A DNA stretch of 26,470 nucleotides, taken from the NCBI GenBank assembly GCA_035319305.1, contig DATHCY010000235.1, positions 1 to 26,470 on the forward strand, in the 5' to 3' direction. This document shows, in pieces, positions 6,679 through 13,756 of this stretch (its first letter is position 1; each line of letters begins with the position of its first letter). The notes beneath the pieces were generated by a model. That model worked only from the letters and a program-made list of their open reading frames with translations. It ran no database searches and was not told where the DNA came from. The stretch comes from Methanocella_A sp035319305. Its GTDB lineage: Archaea > Halobacteriota > Methanocellia > Methanocellales > Methanocellaceae. The position numbers and the translations under genes were made by a program.

Positions 6679-8175
6679 ATGCAATTAAAGCCTATACTCA
6701 GGAAACTCGGCCCAAAGCCACATATTGCTGAGAGCCCTTATCTCTCGCTCATTCCCAAGACATCGTCTCCAGGAATGCACGTCAAAGTCGATCTCTCCCA
6801 GACGAACTATTACATTGTTGCATCCGTCGAAATGGGGAATACGACTACCAAGTGTATCCTGACCGCGACAAACCTCGAGACCAGTAAAACGTACCTGCTT
6901 AACAAGACCGTCAGGATGTCCAGGGATGTGCGCGATCCTAAGCCTGGGGAAGATGTGTTTGGCAAAACCCTGGACGGCCGGAAACTGACACGCAATTCCG
7001 TCAGCGAGATGGTAAAAACGACCCTGCTCGAGGCGCACCAGGCGGCCGGTATTTCGGTCGAGCAGGATTTGAATTTCGTGGTGCGTAGCACAGGTGTCGT
7101 CGCAGGCTTCGAAAGCCCTGAAGATATAGGGGAGTTCATCTTGGCCCTAGCGGACGGGTGCATCCAGTCGAACGTCCCGCCAAAAAACATGTGTCCAGCA
7201 ATGAACAAGGACAACCTCCCCGGAAGGATCCGTTCGTACTCTTACCTCGATAAGGTCTTCTTCGATGGCGCCGTCGCGAGCGTTCTGCCCCCGGTGGGCA
7301 GTTCCGGAGTGGAAATCGTCGCAAACGAAATGGAAGGCGAGCTCGCCACCTGCGGTATCAAAGAGGCTGCAAAGTGGGCGGAGGTCGACTTCCGTAATCC
7401 ATGCTGCAGCATCGACTTCGGCACCACACTGAAGGGGCGCATCACTAATGATCAACAGCCCTACGCCAAGACAATCGGGAGTTTCTGCGGCCTTGCCGGG
7501 GCAATACCGGACGCGATCGTCAGAGGATCAGGCCTCGTCGATGAGAAGTTCGGCAACGTGCTGGATGTGACCAGCAAATACCGGCCGGACGTAGTGACTG
7601 AAACCATCAAGGACAAGGTCATTGAGGATTATGCGAAAGCCGCCCACGATCTAATCCAGATCGAGATCGTGCCGGAAGGACGTAAGTGGTATGGCAGCGT
7701 CCCGGTCAATCCTACAGCCGCAAAGACCAATGGCGTGGTTCTCATCGGCAGCGAAGTCGGGGAGAACGGCAAAGATCTCCTCGAGCTTCACAAAGTGGGC
7801 GCGGACATCTACAGGAAACATGGCATCAAAACTTTGCTTGCAACCCTCGATCGGGTCAGCGCACTGATCGCTTACCGCCTATTGAAGACCGCGCTGGATA
7901 ACGAGCTGATCTCCGGTAAAACTGCGATCGGAATCACCGGCCGCGCGGGCATCACCGGAAACAAACCGTATCTGATCGTGGAGAAGATCGGCTCGTTGGG
8001 CATCTACGATAATCCTAACGACAACGTGGTCTTCTGCGATGATGGCCTAGCGAGGGGCGCTGCGGTTATGGCGCGGTGCATGAACTCCTTCGGCACCCCG
8101 AAAACCCCCATGGGCGGGCTGCGAGGCGGAAAGTGTATCATGGCACAGCGAATGAAACTTCAGAACAAGAAATAA
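6679..8175 (+). CDS. mmp14: Methanogenesis marker protein 14 (ASKHA-type ATPase fold)
   Basis: About 498 residues. The sequence IVASVEMGNTTTKCILTATN is an ASKHA (actin/Hsp70/sugar-kinase) phosphate-1 loop and closely resembles methanogenesis marker 14 proteins. SIDFGTTLKGRI around residue 240 resembles a phosphate-2 loop. The VVRSTGVVAGFESPEDIGEF and ALADGCIQSNVPPKNMCPAM regions are also characteristic. ASKHA proteins that act with corrinoid or Ni enzymes include reductive activators, so an ATP-driven role in methanogenic enzyme maturation is possible, but none is established. The reading frame can begin at GTG 6667, GTG 6670 or ATG 6679; GGTGA at 6669-6673 supports 6679. It heads an operon with the next two genes. 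Confidence 0.8.
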   Translation: MQLKPILRKLGPKPHIAESPYLSLIPKTSSPGMHVKVDLSQTNYYIVASVEMGNTTTKCILTATNLETSKTYLLNKTVRMSRDVRDPKPGEDVFGKTLDGRKLTRNSVSEMVKTTLLEAHQAAGISVEQDLNFVVRSTGVVAGFESPEDIGEFILALADGCIQSNVPPKNMCPAMNKDNLPGRIRSYSYLDKVFFDGAVASVLPPVGSSGVEIVANEMEGELATCGIKEAAKWAEVDFRNPCCSIDFGTTLKGRITNDQQPYAKTIGSFCGLAGAIPDAIVRGSGLVDEKFGNVLDVTSKYRPDVVTETIKDKVIEDYAKAAHDLIQIEIVPEGRKWYGSVPVNPTAAKTNGVVLIGSEVGENGKDLLELHKVGADIYRKHGIKTLLATLDRVSALIAYRLLKTALDNELISGKTAIGITGRAGITGNKPYLIVEKIGSLGIYDNPNDNVVFCDDGLARGAAVMARCMNSFGTPKTPMGGLRGGKCIMAQRMKLQNKK

Positions 8176-8185
8176 TGGTGTATAG

Positions 8186-8869
8186 ATGACATGCCTGAAC
8201 GATTATAACTATGATCTGCTGCTGTCCCACTGCACGCTGCGAGAAAGTGAAGAGTTTATACGGTCAAAGTACTGGGAAACATACTACTTCGAACCCGGGT
8301 TCACGGTGCTGGGGCTGAGGACCCTCGGCGAAGGCGCGGTCCCGGTCGCGATCGAAGACAACACGAATGATACGATCATTTTCCCCTATACCAAACCGTG
8401 CATGGGCACCTTCGTGATCCGCATCAAGGGAGTCCCTGACGAGGTGAATCGGGTGCGATCCGGCTACACCAAATCGTTAACCCTGGATCGGTGGTCCCGC
8501 CAGCCAGGGACGAAGTCCGCCCCCGAGGCGATCAACTGTCCGCTAGATGTGTCCCTCCGAAATTTCAACTATGATATCCTGTCGCATTTCAGGACATTCA
8601 AGGAGTGCGAAAAATACATACGCTCGCTATTCTGGGAAACCTACTATTTCATACCGGGATTCAAAGTGCTCGGGCTGAAGCCGCTGGGCAAAGATTACTT
8701 ACCGATCGCGATCGACGATAAAGGTGGCACCAGCATCATTTTTCCGTTCCACGATTCTTCGATGGGAGCGCTGGTCGTTCAGATCAAAGATGTCCCAGGA
8801 GAAGTCAAACGCATTCGCGAAAGCTATTCGAAAGAGTTAACATTGAATAAGTGGAAAGAGTCTATATAA
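8186..8869 (+). CDS. Internally duplicated protein of unknown function in the mmp14 operon
   Basis: The 227 residues consist of two homologous units, about 8-103 and 128-223, aligned without gaps at an offset of 120 residues. Shared features in order: NYD, a helix with E and FIRS/YIRS, FWETYYF-PGF-VLGL, (V/I)AI(E/D)D, IIFP(Y/F), MG-VV-IK-VP-EV-R(V/I)R, and S(L/E)LTL-(R/K)W. The conserved aromatic WETYYF-PGF patch and the acidic AI(E/D)D suggest a functional pocket repeated twice, like a pseudo-dimer. I do not recognise the family. A 25-residue linker separates the units. The gene starts 10 bases after mmp14 with a GGTG Shine-Dalgarno overlapping the mmp14 stop, so it is co-transcribed and perhaps functionally tied to it. 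Confidence 0.75.
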   Translation: MTCLNDYNYDLLLSHCTLRESEEFIRSKYWETYYFEPGFTVLGLRTLGEGAVPVAIEDNTNDTIIFPYTKPCMGTFVIRIKGVPDEVNRVRSGYTKSLTLDRWSRQPGTKSAPEAINCPLDVSLRNFNYDILSHFRTFKECEKYIRSLFWETYYFIPGFKVLGLKPLGKDYLPIAIDDKGGTSIIFPFHDSSMGALVVQIKDVPGEVKRIRESYSKELTLNKWKESI

Positions 8870-8893
8870 CGTTTGTAGACAGGATGTGTTAGT

Positions 8894-9676
8894 ATTCCAA
8901 CAGCGAAGAAAACATCGACTACCAGGTCGGCCGCATCAAAACGTGCGACCAAACCTGCTGTAAAGACCGTCAAGTCTGCAGCGAAATCTGCAGGGACGAA
9001 AAAAGCAGTCGAGAAGACTGCCTCCAAGGCTGGTGCGAAAAAGGTTGCCGCCAAGGCCGCCTCAAGGCCAGCTGCAAAGGCTGGTGCGAAAAAGGTTGCC
9101 GCCAAGGCCGCCTCAAAGCCAGCTGCAAAGGCGAAGTCTTCCAAAGCAACGGGGACAAAATCCTCCAGCTCAGGGATGGCTGCAAAAAAGGCGTCTTCAA
9201 AGAAGACGCCCGAAAAAAGCCCATCCCTGTCGTCTATTGATGAAGGCAAAACCATCAACGAGCTGATCGTCCCTCGACAGATGGATCTCCGATCGGAACA
9301 AGATCTGCTAGGAGTCAAGAAACACGAAGATACTCGAAACAAGCCGATCATCCCAGGCAAGTTCGACCTGATCATCCCGCCGGGCACCCCGCGGAAACTG
9401 ATCCTAAATATGGCCCGGGAATACGACCTGGAAATCGTCACAAGGACCGATATTTACGTGCCCATCGGGATCAGCGACATCCAGCGTGAACTGATAGTGA
9501 TCCGAGGCGATGCGGAGCTCATCGAGAAACTAAAACCGATAGTGATGAAACGTCTGGAATCGTTCGTTTCGGACGATGGCGCGGGACCCAACGCAAACCA
9601 TGCTGAGCTAATGAAAGCAAGAAAGGCCCAGAATGCCACAGCAAAAAACGCTAAAAAAGCACGCGCTACAGCATAA
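8894..9676 (+). CDS. Lys/Ala-rich-tailed protein with conserved C-terminal domain; non-ATG start
   Basis: The open frame runs from a TAG at 8876-8878 to the stop at 9674-9676. The first ATG in frame is at 9176, but coding character is clear far upstream: an AK-rich, histone H1-like tail (PTAKKTSTTRSAASKRATKP and onward) with two 17-residue repeats (AGAKKVAAKAAS-R/K-PAAK, 51-bp DNA repeats at 9029-9079 and 9080-9130). No ATG, GTG or TTG exists in frame between 8879 and 9176. ATT 8894 follows AGGATGTG (8881-8888) and would give (M)IPTAKK, so an ATT start is proposed; an error or a frameshift is the alternative. Residues about 145-235 form an ordered domain (GKFDLIIPPGTPRKLILNMA, then IVTRTDIYVPIGISDIQREL) that I cannot name. 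A second AK-rich tail ends the protein. The basic tails may bind nucleic acid or an acidic partner. Confidence 0.65.
   Translation: MPTAKKTSTTRSAASKRATKPAVKTVKSAAKSAGTKKAVEKTASKAGAKKVAAKAASRPAAKAGAKKVAAKAASKPAAKAKSSKATGTKSSSSGMAAKKASSKKTPEKSPSLSSIDEGKTINELIVPRQMDLRSEQDLLGVKKHEDTRNKPIIPGKFDLIIPPGTPRKLILNMAREYDLEIVTRTDIYVPIGISDIQRELIVIRGDAELIEKLKPIVMKRLESFVSDDGAGPNANHAELMKARKAQNATAKNAKKARATA
9029..9130 (+). repeat. Two 51-bp in-frame tandem repeats
   Basis: Units 9029-9079 and 9080-9130 differ at one base by inspection and encode AGAKKVAAKAAS(R/K)PAAK twice. The near identity implies recent duplication in the basic tail. Confidence 0.85.
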
Positions 9677-9769
9677 TTAATACACACATTTTGCAGCCGT
9701 TCTTATTAAAGGGTTTTATACTATTGTAACCGAATCGGATATCCTTGTCCGGGAAGCAGCAACGCGAAC

Positions 9770-9828
9770 GCTGCCTGCGCTCTCCTCTCTGATTGATTGC
9801 TCAGATCTGATGACACAGAGCAGGCAGC
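9770..9828. terminator. Inverted repeat between convergent genes
   Basis: GCTGCCTG (9770-9777) pairs with CAGGCAGC (9821-9828), and the stem extends through CTCT/AGAG with a two-base bulge; the loop is about 33 nt. It lies in the 195-bp gap between two convergent genes, so it could act as a bidirectional 3' structure. No long T-run follows it. A small RNA is an alternative. Confidence 0.35.
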
Positions 9829-9871
9829 ATTCATATTGCCATCTCACCTGAGATAGAATGACTATGTATGA

Positions 9872-10201
9872 TCAGCCGCCGCCTTCGCAGCTACTGTCGG
9901 TATGTACATCTTTTATCTTTAGGGCCTCTTCCATGTCCCTGATCCTTTTCTCGATGTCAGCAATATCTACCTTGACTGATTCGTCATCTTCTTCCGCCGA
10001 GCTCAGATCATCGGTGACCGTCAGATAGTGTGTATCATAGTAGAGCTTGGTGGTGTCGATCTGCGCCCATGTCCTATCGTTCTCGGTCTTCATGTCGATA
10101 ACCCTGCCGAGTGTCCTGGTGGTCACGTACCTAACCGCCGTACCTATTTTGATGGGCTTGCCATACAGATCGCATGCCACGATAGATTCACTTGCTTCCA
10201 T
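9872..10201 (-). CDS. DUF2098-family methanogen protein
   Basis: A 109-residue soluble protein. Residues 10-62 (CDLYGKPIKIGTAVRYVTTR, then TLGRVIDMKTENDRTWAQID, then TTKLYYDTHYLTV) match the DUF2098 pattern DxxGxxIxVGxxVxY...TxGxVxxI...W..D.T.LYY...L, a small beta-rich domain found in methanogenic archaea. The C-terminal 40 residues are acidic with a coiled-coil-like helix (ADIEKRIRDMEEALKIK) and end in SSCEGGG. Function is unknown. ATG 10201 follows GGGGAG with a short spacer. It sits between two marker operons but on the opposite strand, with its own promoter near 10228-10236 (AAGTTTATTA on the minus strand). Confidence 0.7.
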   Translation of the reverse strand: MEASESIVACDLYGKPIKIGTAVRYVTTRTLGRVIDMKTENDRTWAQIDTTKLYYDTHYLTVTDDLSSAEEDDESVKVDIADIEKRIRDMEEALKIKDVHTDSSCEGGG

Positions 10202-10351
10202 GCTCTCCCCGAAAATAATCTGACTTCGACAGTAATAAACTTGATGTTTATGATCACCTGGTGTGGGGATCGCGAAATCCCGAGGGCTTTAGCGTGGGTA
10301 GTCACAAACCTATATGAGAGACGACAGATCAGGCTAACGAGCATAGAGCGA

Positions 10352-10386
10352 GAGAAAACGCGGTTGCTTTAGCTTCGGAGCGAATC
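10352..10386 (+). repeat. 35-nt intergenic motif, copy 2 (upstream of ycaO-tfuA)
   Basis: It matches 6537-6571 with four substitutions. Here the end of the motif pairs with the bases that follow it: GAGCGAA with TTCGTTC and CGAG with CTCG, forming a hairpin immediately before the TATA-like box at 10408. Confidence 0.65.
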
Positions 10387-10430
10387 GAGTCTCGTTCGTT
10401 CGTCAGGTATTTAAGCCGAAACCGCTTAGT

Positions 10431-10628
10431 ACCCCTTACAATGACGCCTTTTGAGCGTCCTTCGCAAGGCTGCGAGTGCTGACGGTTGTAAAGGGGGCCG
10501 GGAGCCTGCCCGGGCGGAGAGAAACCGTACGAAACCTGAAGGAGAATTTGCACCTCTCCATCCATAGGAATGGCAAGTGCTTTTCCGCAAAACAGGAAAC
10601 CACAGCCCTTTAGGGCATGGTGGTTGAC
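10431..10628 (+). ncRNA. Orphan IS200/IS605 right-end / omega-RNA-like structured RNA
   Basis: The stretch folds on paper into several stems: CCCCTTACAA with TTGTAAAGGGG (closing 10432-10441 and 10486-10496, one bulge) enclosing GACGC/GCGTC (10443-10459) and TCGCA/TGCGA; then CCGGG/CCCGG (10498-10513); CCAT/ATGG inside GCAC/GTGC; and a terminal CCAC-GCCC-TTTA-GGGC-GTGG hairpin (10600-10623) followed by TTGAC (10624-10628). The 3' half, with CAGGAAACCACAGCCC, TTTAGGGC and GGTTGAC, closely resembles right ends of archaeal IS605-type elements, whose transcripts are the omega/reRNA guides of TnpB. No tnpB or tnpA reading frame is nearby. A TATA box at 10408 would start transcription near 10436. 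A diverged second copy lies at 20624-20734. Confidence 0.6.
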
Positions 10629-10652
10629 ACGCTCTCTCAGGTAGCTAGCTGA

Positions 10653-10672
10653 TCAGTCAGTCAGTCAGTCAG
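10653..10672 (+). repeat. (TCAG)5 tetranucleotide microsatellite
   Basis: Five perfect TCAG units end at the AGG of the ycaO Shine-Dalgarno AGGTG (10671-10675). Slippage here would change the leader but not the SD-to-ATG spacing. Confidence 0.9.
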
Positions 10673-10684
10673 GTGTTGGTTGCT

Positions 10685-11926
10685 ATGAAAATAACGTTGA
10701 AAGAGACTCCCAAGGGATATACAAAGGATACACATCGTGTCGTCCCTCCTGAAGAGACGCTGAATCGGGTAGAAAAGCTGTTGCCGGATATTGGGGTCAC
10801 CCGTGTGGCAGAGATATCTGGCCTGGACCGTATCGGCATCCCCGTTTATTCTGCGATCCGCCCCGGATCGGAGAAAGGTGCCATATCGGTCTACGCGGGC
10901 AAGGGCGCCACCCCAGTAGAGGCGAAAGTTTCGGCGATTATGGAGTCTGTCGAGCGCTACTCGTCCGAGTTGCAGAAGGCGGATAAAAGAAAGATCATCA
11001 TAGGTACCTTCGATGAGGTCTCGAAAAAATACCGGGCGGTGGCACCCGAGAATCTGATCCTTCCTGGAAGGCTGATGACGGACGTGAGGCTGGAATGGTA
11101 CCGGAGCTATGATCTGGCGAGCAAAAAAGAGGTTATGCTGCCGTGCAACGCAATATTCCACCCTTATAATGCGGCTGTATGCAGGCTTTTCCGCAGCAAC
11201 ACCAACGGCCTTGCCTCAGGCAATACGCTGGAAGAAGCGGTCTGCCATGGGCTCATGGAGGTCGTGGAGCGGGATGCGCTTTCGCTGGCTGAGACCACCC
11301 GCAACACCGGCAGAGAAATCGTCGTCGGCCCGGGCGATGGCATCGCCTATGATCTCTATAAAAAATTCATTATGGCAAAGGTCGATGTCAAGCTCTGGTA
11401 CCTTCCAACCGACACAGGGATCCCTACCGTTATGGCCGCCTCTGACGATAAAGAACTGACGGACCCCGCGCTGCTGGTTATGGGTGCGGGCACCCACCTA
11501 GACGCTAGGATAGCCGTGCTGCGGGCGCTCACCGAAGTCGCGCAGAGCCGGGCGACCCAGATACACGGCGGCAGGGAGGATACGGACCGGGAACGGATCA
11601 CGCGCACCATCGGCTACGATCGTATGAAGCGCTTGAATCGGCACTGGTATGCGGAGTCCGGGGATAAAGTCGGTATAAACGAGTTGCCGGACCTATCGAC
11701 CAGTTCCCACAAAGGCGACATCGTGAAAGCAGTGGATATTCTCAAGGGACTACTGTCCGACGGTGTCATCATCACTGATCTGACTAGGGCGATCGGCATC
11801 CCTGTAGTCAGGGTAACCGTCCCCGGCATGGAAATGTATGCCATTGATCATGAACGCATTGGCAGCAGGTGTAGGAAGGCGTCTGTGGCCAGGGCTTCGG
11901 TAGCCTCGAGAAAGGTCTCCTCATGA
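10685..11926 (+). CDS. ycaO: YcaO-family McrA thioglycine synthase component (methanogenesis marker 1)
   Basis: A 413-residue YcaO-domain protein. With TfuA and a sulfide source it converts a glycine in the alpha subunit of methyl-coenzyme M reductase to thioglycine; this is known for Methanosarcina and the family is methanogenesis marker 1. The ATP-binding YcaO motifs are visible: ESVERYSSE (about 87-95) and the SNTNGLASGNTLEEAVCHGL region followed by MEVVERDA (about 171-198). ATG 10685 is preferred over GTG 10673 because AGGTG (10671-10675) gives a Shine-Dalgarno with 9-nt spacing. The stop overlaps the tfuA start (ATGA), as usual for the pair. The C-terminus is an Ala/Ser/Lys/Arg-rich extension after IGSRCR. 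The very long structured leader is unusual. Confidence 0.9.
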   Translation: MKITLKETPKGYTKDTHRVVPPEETLNRVEKLLPDIGVTRVAEISGLDRIGIPVYSAIRPGSEKGAISVYAGKGATPVEAKVSAIMESVERYSSELQKADKRKIIIGTFDEVSKKYRAVAPENLILPGRLMTDVRLEWYRSYDLASKKEVMLPCNAIFHPYNAAVCRLFRSNTNGLASGNTLEEAVCHGLMEVVERDALSLAETTRNTGREIVVGPGDGIAYDLYKKFIMAKVDVKLWYLPTDTGIPTVMAASDDKELTDPALLVMGAGTHLDARIAVLRALTEVAQSRATQIHGGREDTDRERITRTIGYDRMKRLNRHWYAESGDKVGINELPDLSTSSHKGDIVKAVDILKGLLSDGVIITDLTRAIGIPVVRVTVPGMEMYAIDHERIGSRCRKASVARASVASRKVSS

Positions 11927-12573
11927 TCGTCATTTACGCTGGGCCAACGTTGTCGGCCGAAAAAGCCCGGCAGGTCATCCCCGGCGTTGACTACCGTCCC
12001 CCGATCGTCAGGGGCGATCTGAATTCCCTCCCGAAGGGAACCCGGGTCGTCGGCATTGTTGATGGCGTCTTTTTCAACGAAACTGCAGTCGGTCATAAAG
12101 AGATCATCGCCGTCATGAAGAAAGGCGTCACTGTGGCCGGAAGCTCCAGCATGGGCGCGCTTCGAGCAGCAGAGCTCGCCGATTTTGGGATGATCGGAGT
12201 GGGACGGGTATACGAGTGCTACCGATCAGGCCGTATCACGGACGACGACGAAGTTGCCGTCACCTTCAACCCCGCAACCGGGGAGCAGATATCACAGCCG
12301 CTGGTCAATATCCGATACCAGCTCAAAGCCGCGGAAGGAAAAGGCCTCATCACCACAGAAGAGCGGCGTTCGCTGGTGGCGATGATCGGCGGGATGTATT
12401 ACCCTGAACGCACATATCCGACGATCGTGGAGCTTGCTACAGTGGGAGGCATCCTGTCGGATTCGCAGGGCGACATACTGCTGCAGTACGTCAGGGAACA
12501 TCCAGTGAACCTCAAAGCCGAGGATGCCTTCATGCTGCTGGAAAAGATCAAAGAGATATCATCACCCGGGTAA
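11923..12573 (+). CDS. tfuA: TfuA-related McrA-glycine thioamidation protein
   Basis: A 216-residue TfuA-domain protein (PF07812 family). The N-terminal IVIYAGPTLSAEKARQVIPG and the central IVDGVFFNETAVGHKEIIAV, GVTVAGSSSMGALRAAEL and GVGRVYECYRSGRITDDDEV are diagnostic. In methanogens TfuA works with YcaO to thioamidate McrA, probably by delivering or hydrolysing for sulfide. It starts at ATG 11923 inside the end of ycaO (four-base overlap), so expression is translationally coupled. The length is normal for the family and no key region looks broken. Confidence 0.92.
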   Translation: MIVIYAGPTLSAEKARQVIPGVDYRPPIVRGDLNSLPKGTRVVGIVDGVFFNETAVGHKEIIAVMKKGVTVAGSSSMGALRAAELADFGMIGVGRVYECYRSGRITDDDEVAVTFNPATGEQISQPLVNIRYQLKAAEGKGLITTEERRSLVAMIGGMYYPERTYPTIVELATVGGILSDSQGDILLQYVREHPVNLKAEDAFMLLEKIKEISSPG

Positions 12574-12632
12574 CCGATGACGAACGCTGCTACCTGGACG
12601 GTCGTATAACTCTGACTTTTGCAGGGATTTCA

Positions 12633-12685
12633 CGTGGGTAACTCTAAAAAGGTTTTGTGTTTTCATGGTACCCCACGATAAAACC
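12633..12685. terminator. Inverted repeats downstream of tfuA
   Basis: CGTGGG (about 12633-12638) can pair with CCCACG (12672-12677), and GGTTTT (12651-12656) with AAAACC (12680-12685); these are mutually exclusive. The region lies between convergent genes and may mark the 3' end of the ycaO-tfuA transcript. Confidence 0.3.
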
Positions 12686-12753
12686 GTCGGGAAACGTCAA
12701 AACATAGCAAGGATAACCAACCGTGTGTGTTGTGCGGTGGCTTGATAGGTGGC

Positions 12754-13104
12754 TCACATCAGACCGGACTCGATAAACTCGATGAACTTTTTCAGCCTAG
12801 AAGCCCGATCCGGGGAGGCCCTCCGTCCGACCATATCAATGAACTCTTCCTTGTGCTCCGACCTGATGCACGTAAGGCTCTCTTCGCCATTCTCCGCCAG
12901 ACATAGCAGGTAGTCCAGTTCCTCGTCGGTCAGCCGTTCGATTCGTTGCCTGAAATCATCCCGTGACTGTGCATAATGCATTGATATAGGGGGCAGTATC
13001 GAACGATACTTCCGGCCCGATCCGGCGCAGGTACCATCATCGCATAATTCCGGCGCAAGCTTCTTGAGTATCTGCCAGTCAAAATCCGTAAGCTCTCTCG
13101 ACAA
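12754..13104 (-). CDS. Hypothetical protein, unrecognised
   Basis: A 116-residue, mostly helical charged protein beginning SRELTDFDWQILKKLAPELC, with a small Cys/Gly segment CDDGTCAGSGRKY near residues 21-33 and a later helical part (ERLTDEELDYLLCLAENGEE; RASRLKKFIEFIESGLM). I do not recognise the family. The only suitable start is TTG 13104; an upstream ATG (13114) is out of frame and soon stops. A purine-rich GAGAGAGA just precedes it. The coding character (codon use, stop-free frame) looks real, but it could be a lineage-specific orphan. Confidence 0.5.
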   Translation of the reverse strand: MSRELTDFDWQILKKLAPELCDDGTCAGSGRKYRSILPPISMHYAQSRDDFRQRIERLTDEELDYLLCLAENGEESLTCIRSEHKEEFIDMVGRRASPDRASRLKKFIEFIESGLM

Positions 13105-13166
13105 TCTCTCTCATACCCCAGGTGCGATCATAGTCTATGCGACCCGACGATAAATATGTTTCAATA

Positions 13167-13217
13167 GTAGATATGCAAGTAGCGTAGATATGCAAGTAGC
13201 GTAGATATGCAAGTAGC
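13167..13217 (+). repeat. Three tandem copies of a 17-bp unit
   Basis: GTAGATATGCAAGTAGC is repeated perfectly at 13167-13183, 13184-13200 and 13201-13217. Confidence 0.95.
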
Positions 13218-13249
13218 ACATGGAAAAGAATGGGAAAATGAAACGTTTT

Positions 13250-13366
13250 TTGAGGGTAGACATTTTTTATTGAAGAGGGTCGTTTTTATTTTGAGGGTAT
13301 ATTTGAGGGTAGTACTTTTTAGTACTTTTCTTTTTAATTTGAGGGTACTTTTTAATTTGAGGGTAG
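13250..13366 (+). repeat. Five interspersed TTTGAGGGTA motifs in an AT-rich tract
   Basis: The 10-mer (or its TTGAGGGTA core) occurs near 13250, 13290, 13302, 13338 and 13356, separated by T-rich spacers, with an AGTACTTTTT duplication in the middle. A short minus-strand frame across it encodes only Lys/Leu/Thr repeats and is not considered a gene. Confidence 0.8.
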
Positions 13367-13661
13367 CGCGGCGGTTTGTCCTAACCGCCGCATCGATAAC
13401 CATCACCGTCCGGGTGATGGGGAGGGTAATGGATAAGGTGAGGGTTACTTCTGCAGTCGGACCACGACGACCGATGTATCCTACATCTTAAGCGTGCGTT
13501 AAGTCCTCCCGCACAACCAATCCCATCCCTACAATAATCACATGAACAGAAGTATTTTTATATTTTTCCCAAATAAAAGCTCGTCTTCCATGGTAATTGA
13601 CGTGCGATATTCGAAATATCGTTGAAGCATGCCGGTTGTCGTTCCAGTCAAAATCTGTAAT

Positions 13662-13756
13662 GCCGGGATATATTTTATCGAAACGTGTGCCTGCGAGATA
13701 TGAATTTTCGAGACATATATGCCTGGAATATGATTTTTCAAGACATGTGTCACTGA
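13662..13756 (+). repeat. Three degenerate 27-32-nt repeats
   Basis: Units start near 13662, 13689 and 13721. Each has the pattern TGCC(G/T)G, ATAT..., (T)TTTC or TATC, then (G/A)A(G/A)ACxTxT, with a final partial TCACTG near 13751. Confidence 0.6.

Larger units (their letters stand above)
10202..10684. other. Long intergenic region upstream of ycaO-tfuA
   Basis: No protein gene is seen in these 483 bases. In order it holds the DUF2098 promoter, a small hairpin GGGAT-CGCGAA-ATCCC (10266-10281), the second copy of the 35-nt motif (10352-10386), a TATA-like TATTTAAG (10408-10415), a multi-stem RNA resembling an IS200/IS605 right end (10431-10628), and five TCAG units abutting the ycaO ribosome binding site. 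The 35-nt motif and following sequence can fold as one hairpin closed by GCGGTT (10360-10365) and AACCGC (10420-10425). Confidence 0.6.

Noticed and set aside
9176..9676. A 166-residue gene starting at ATG 9176
   Set aside because: The same frame is coding for about 94 codons upstream with two 51-bp in-frame repeats; the ATG is most likely internal.
9770..9828. C/D box small RNA between the convergent genes
   Set aside because: A CTGATGA-like string is present, but a properly ordered C, D', C' and D box set with matching guides was not found.
13167..13217. CRISPR array
   Set aside because: The 17-bp units are directly adjacent with no spacers, and no cas genes are present.
13161..13406. A minus-strand frame rich in Lys, Leu and Thr
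   Set aside because: The sequence is just the translation of TACCCTCAAA-type repeats.
13538..13753. A minus-strand frame with 10-residue periodicity
   Set aside because: The periodicity follows the degenerate 27-32-nt DNA repeat; there is no ribosome binding site and no domain.
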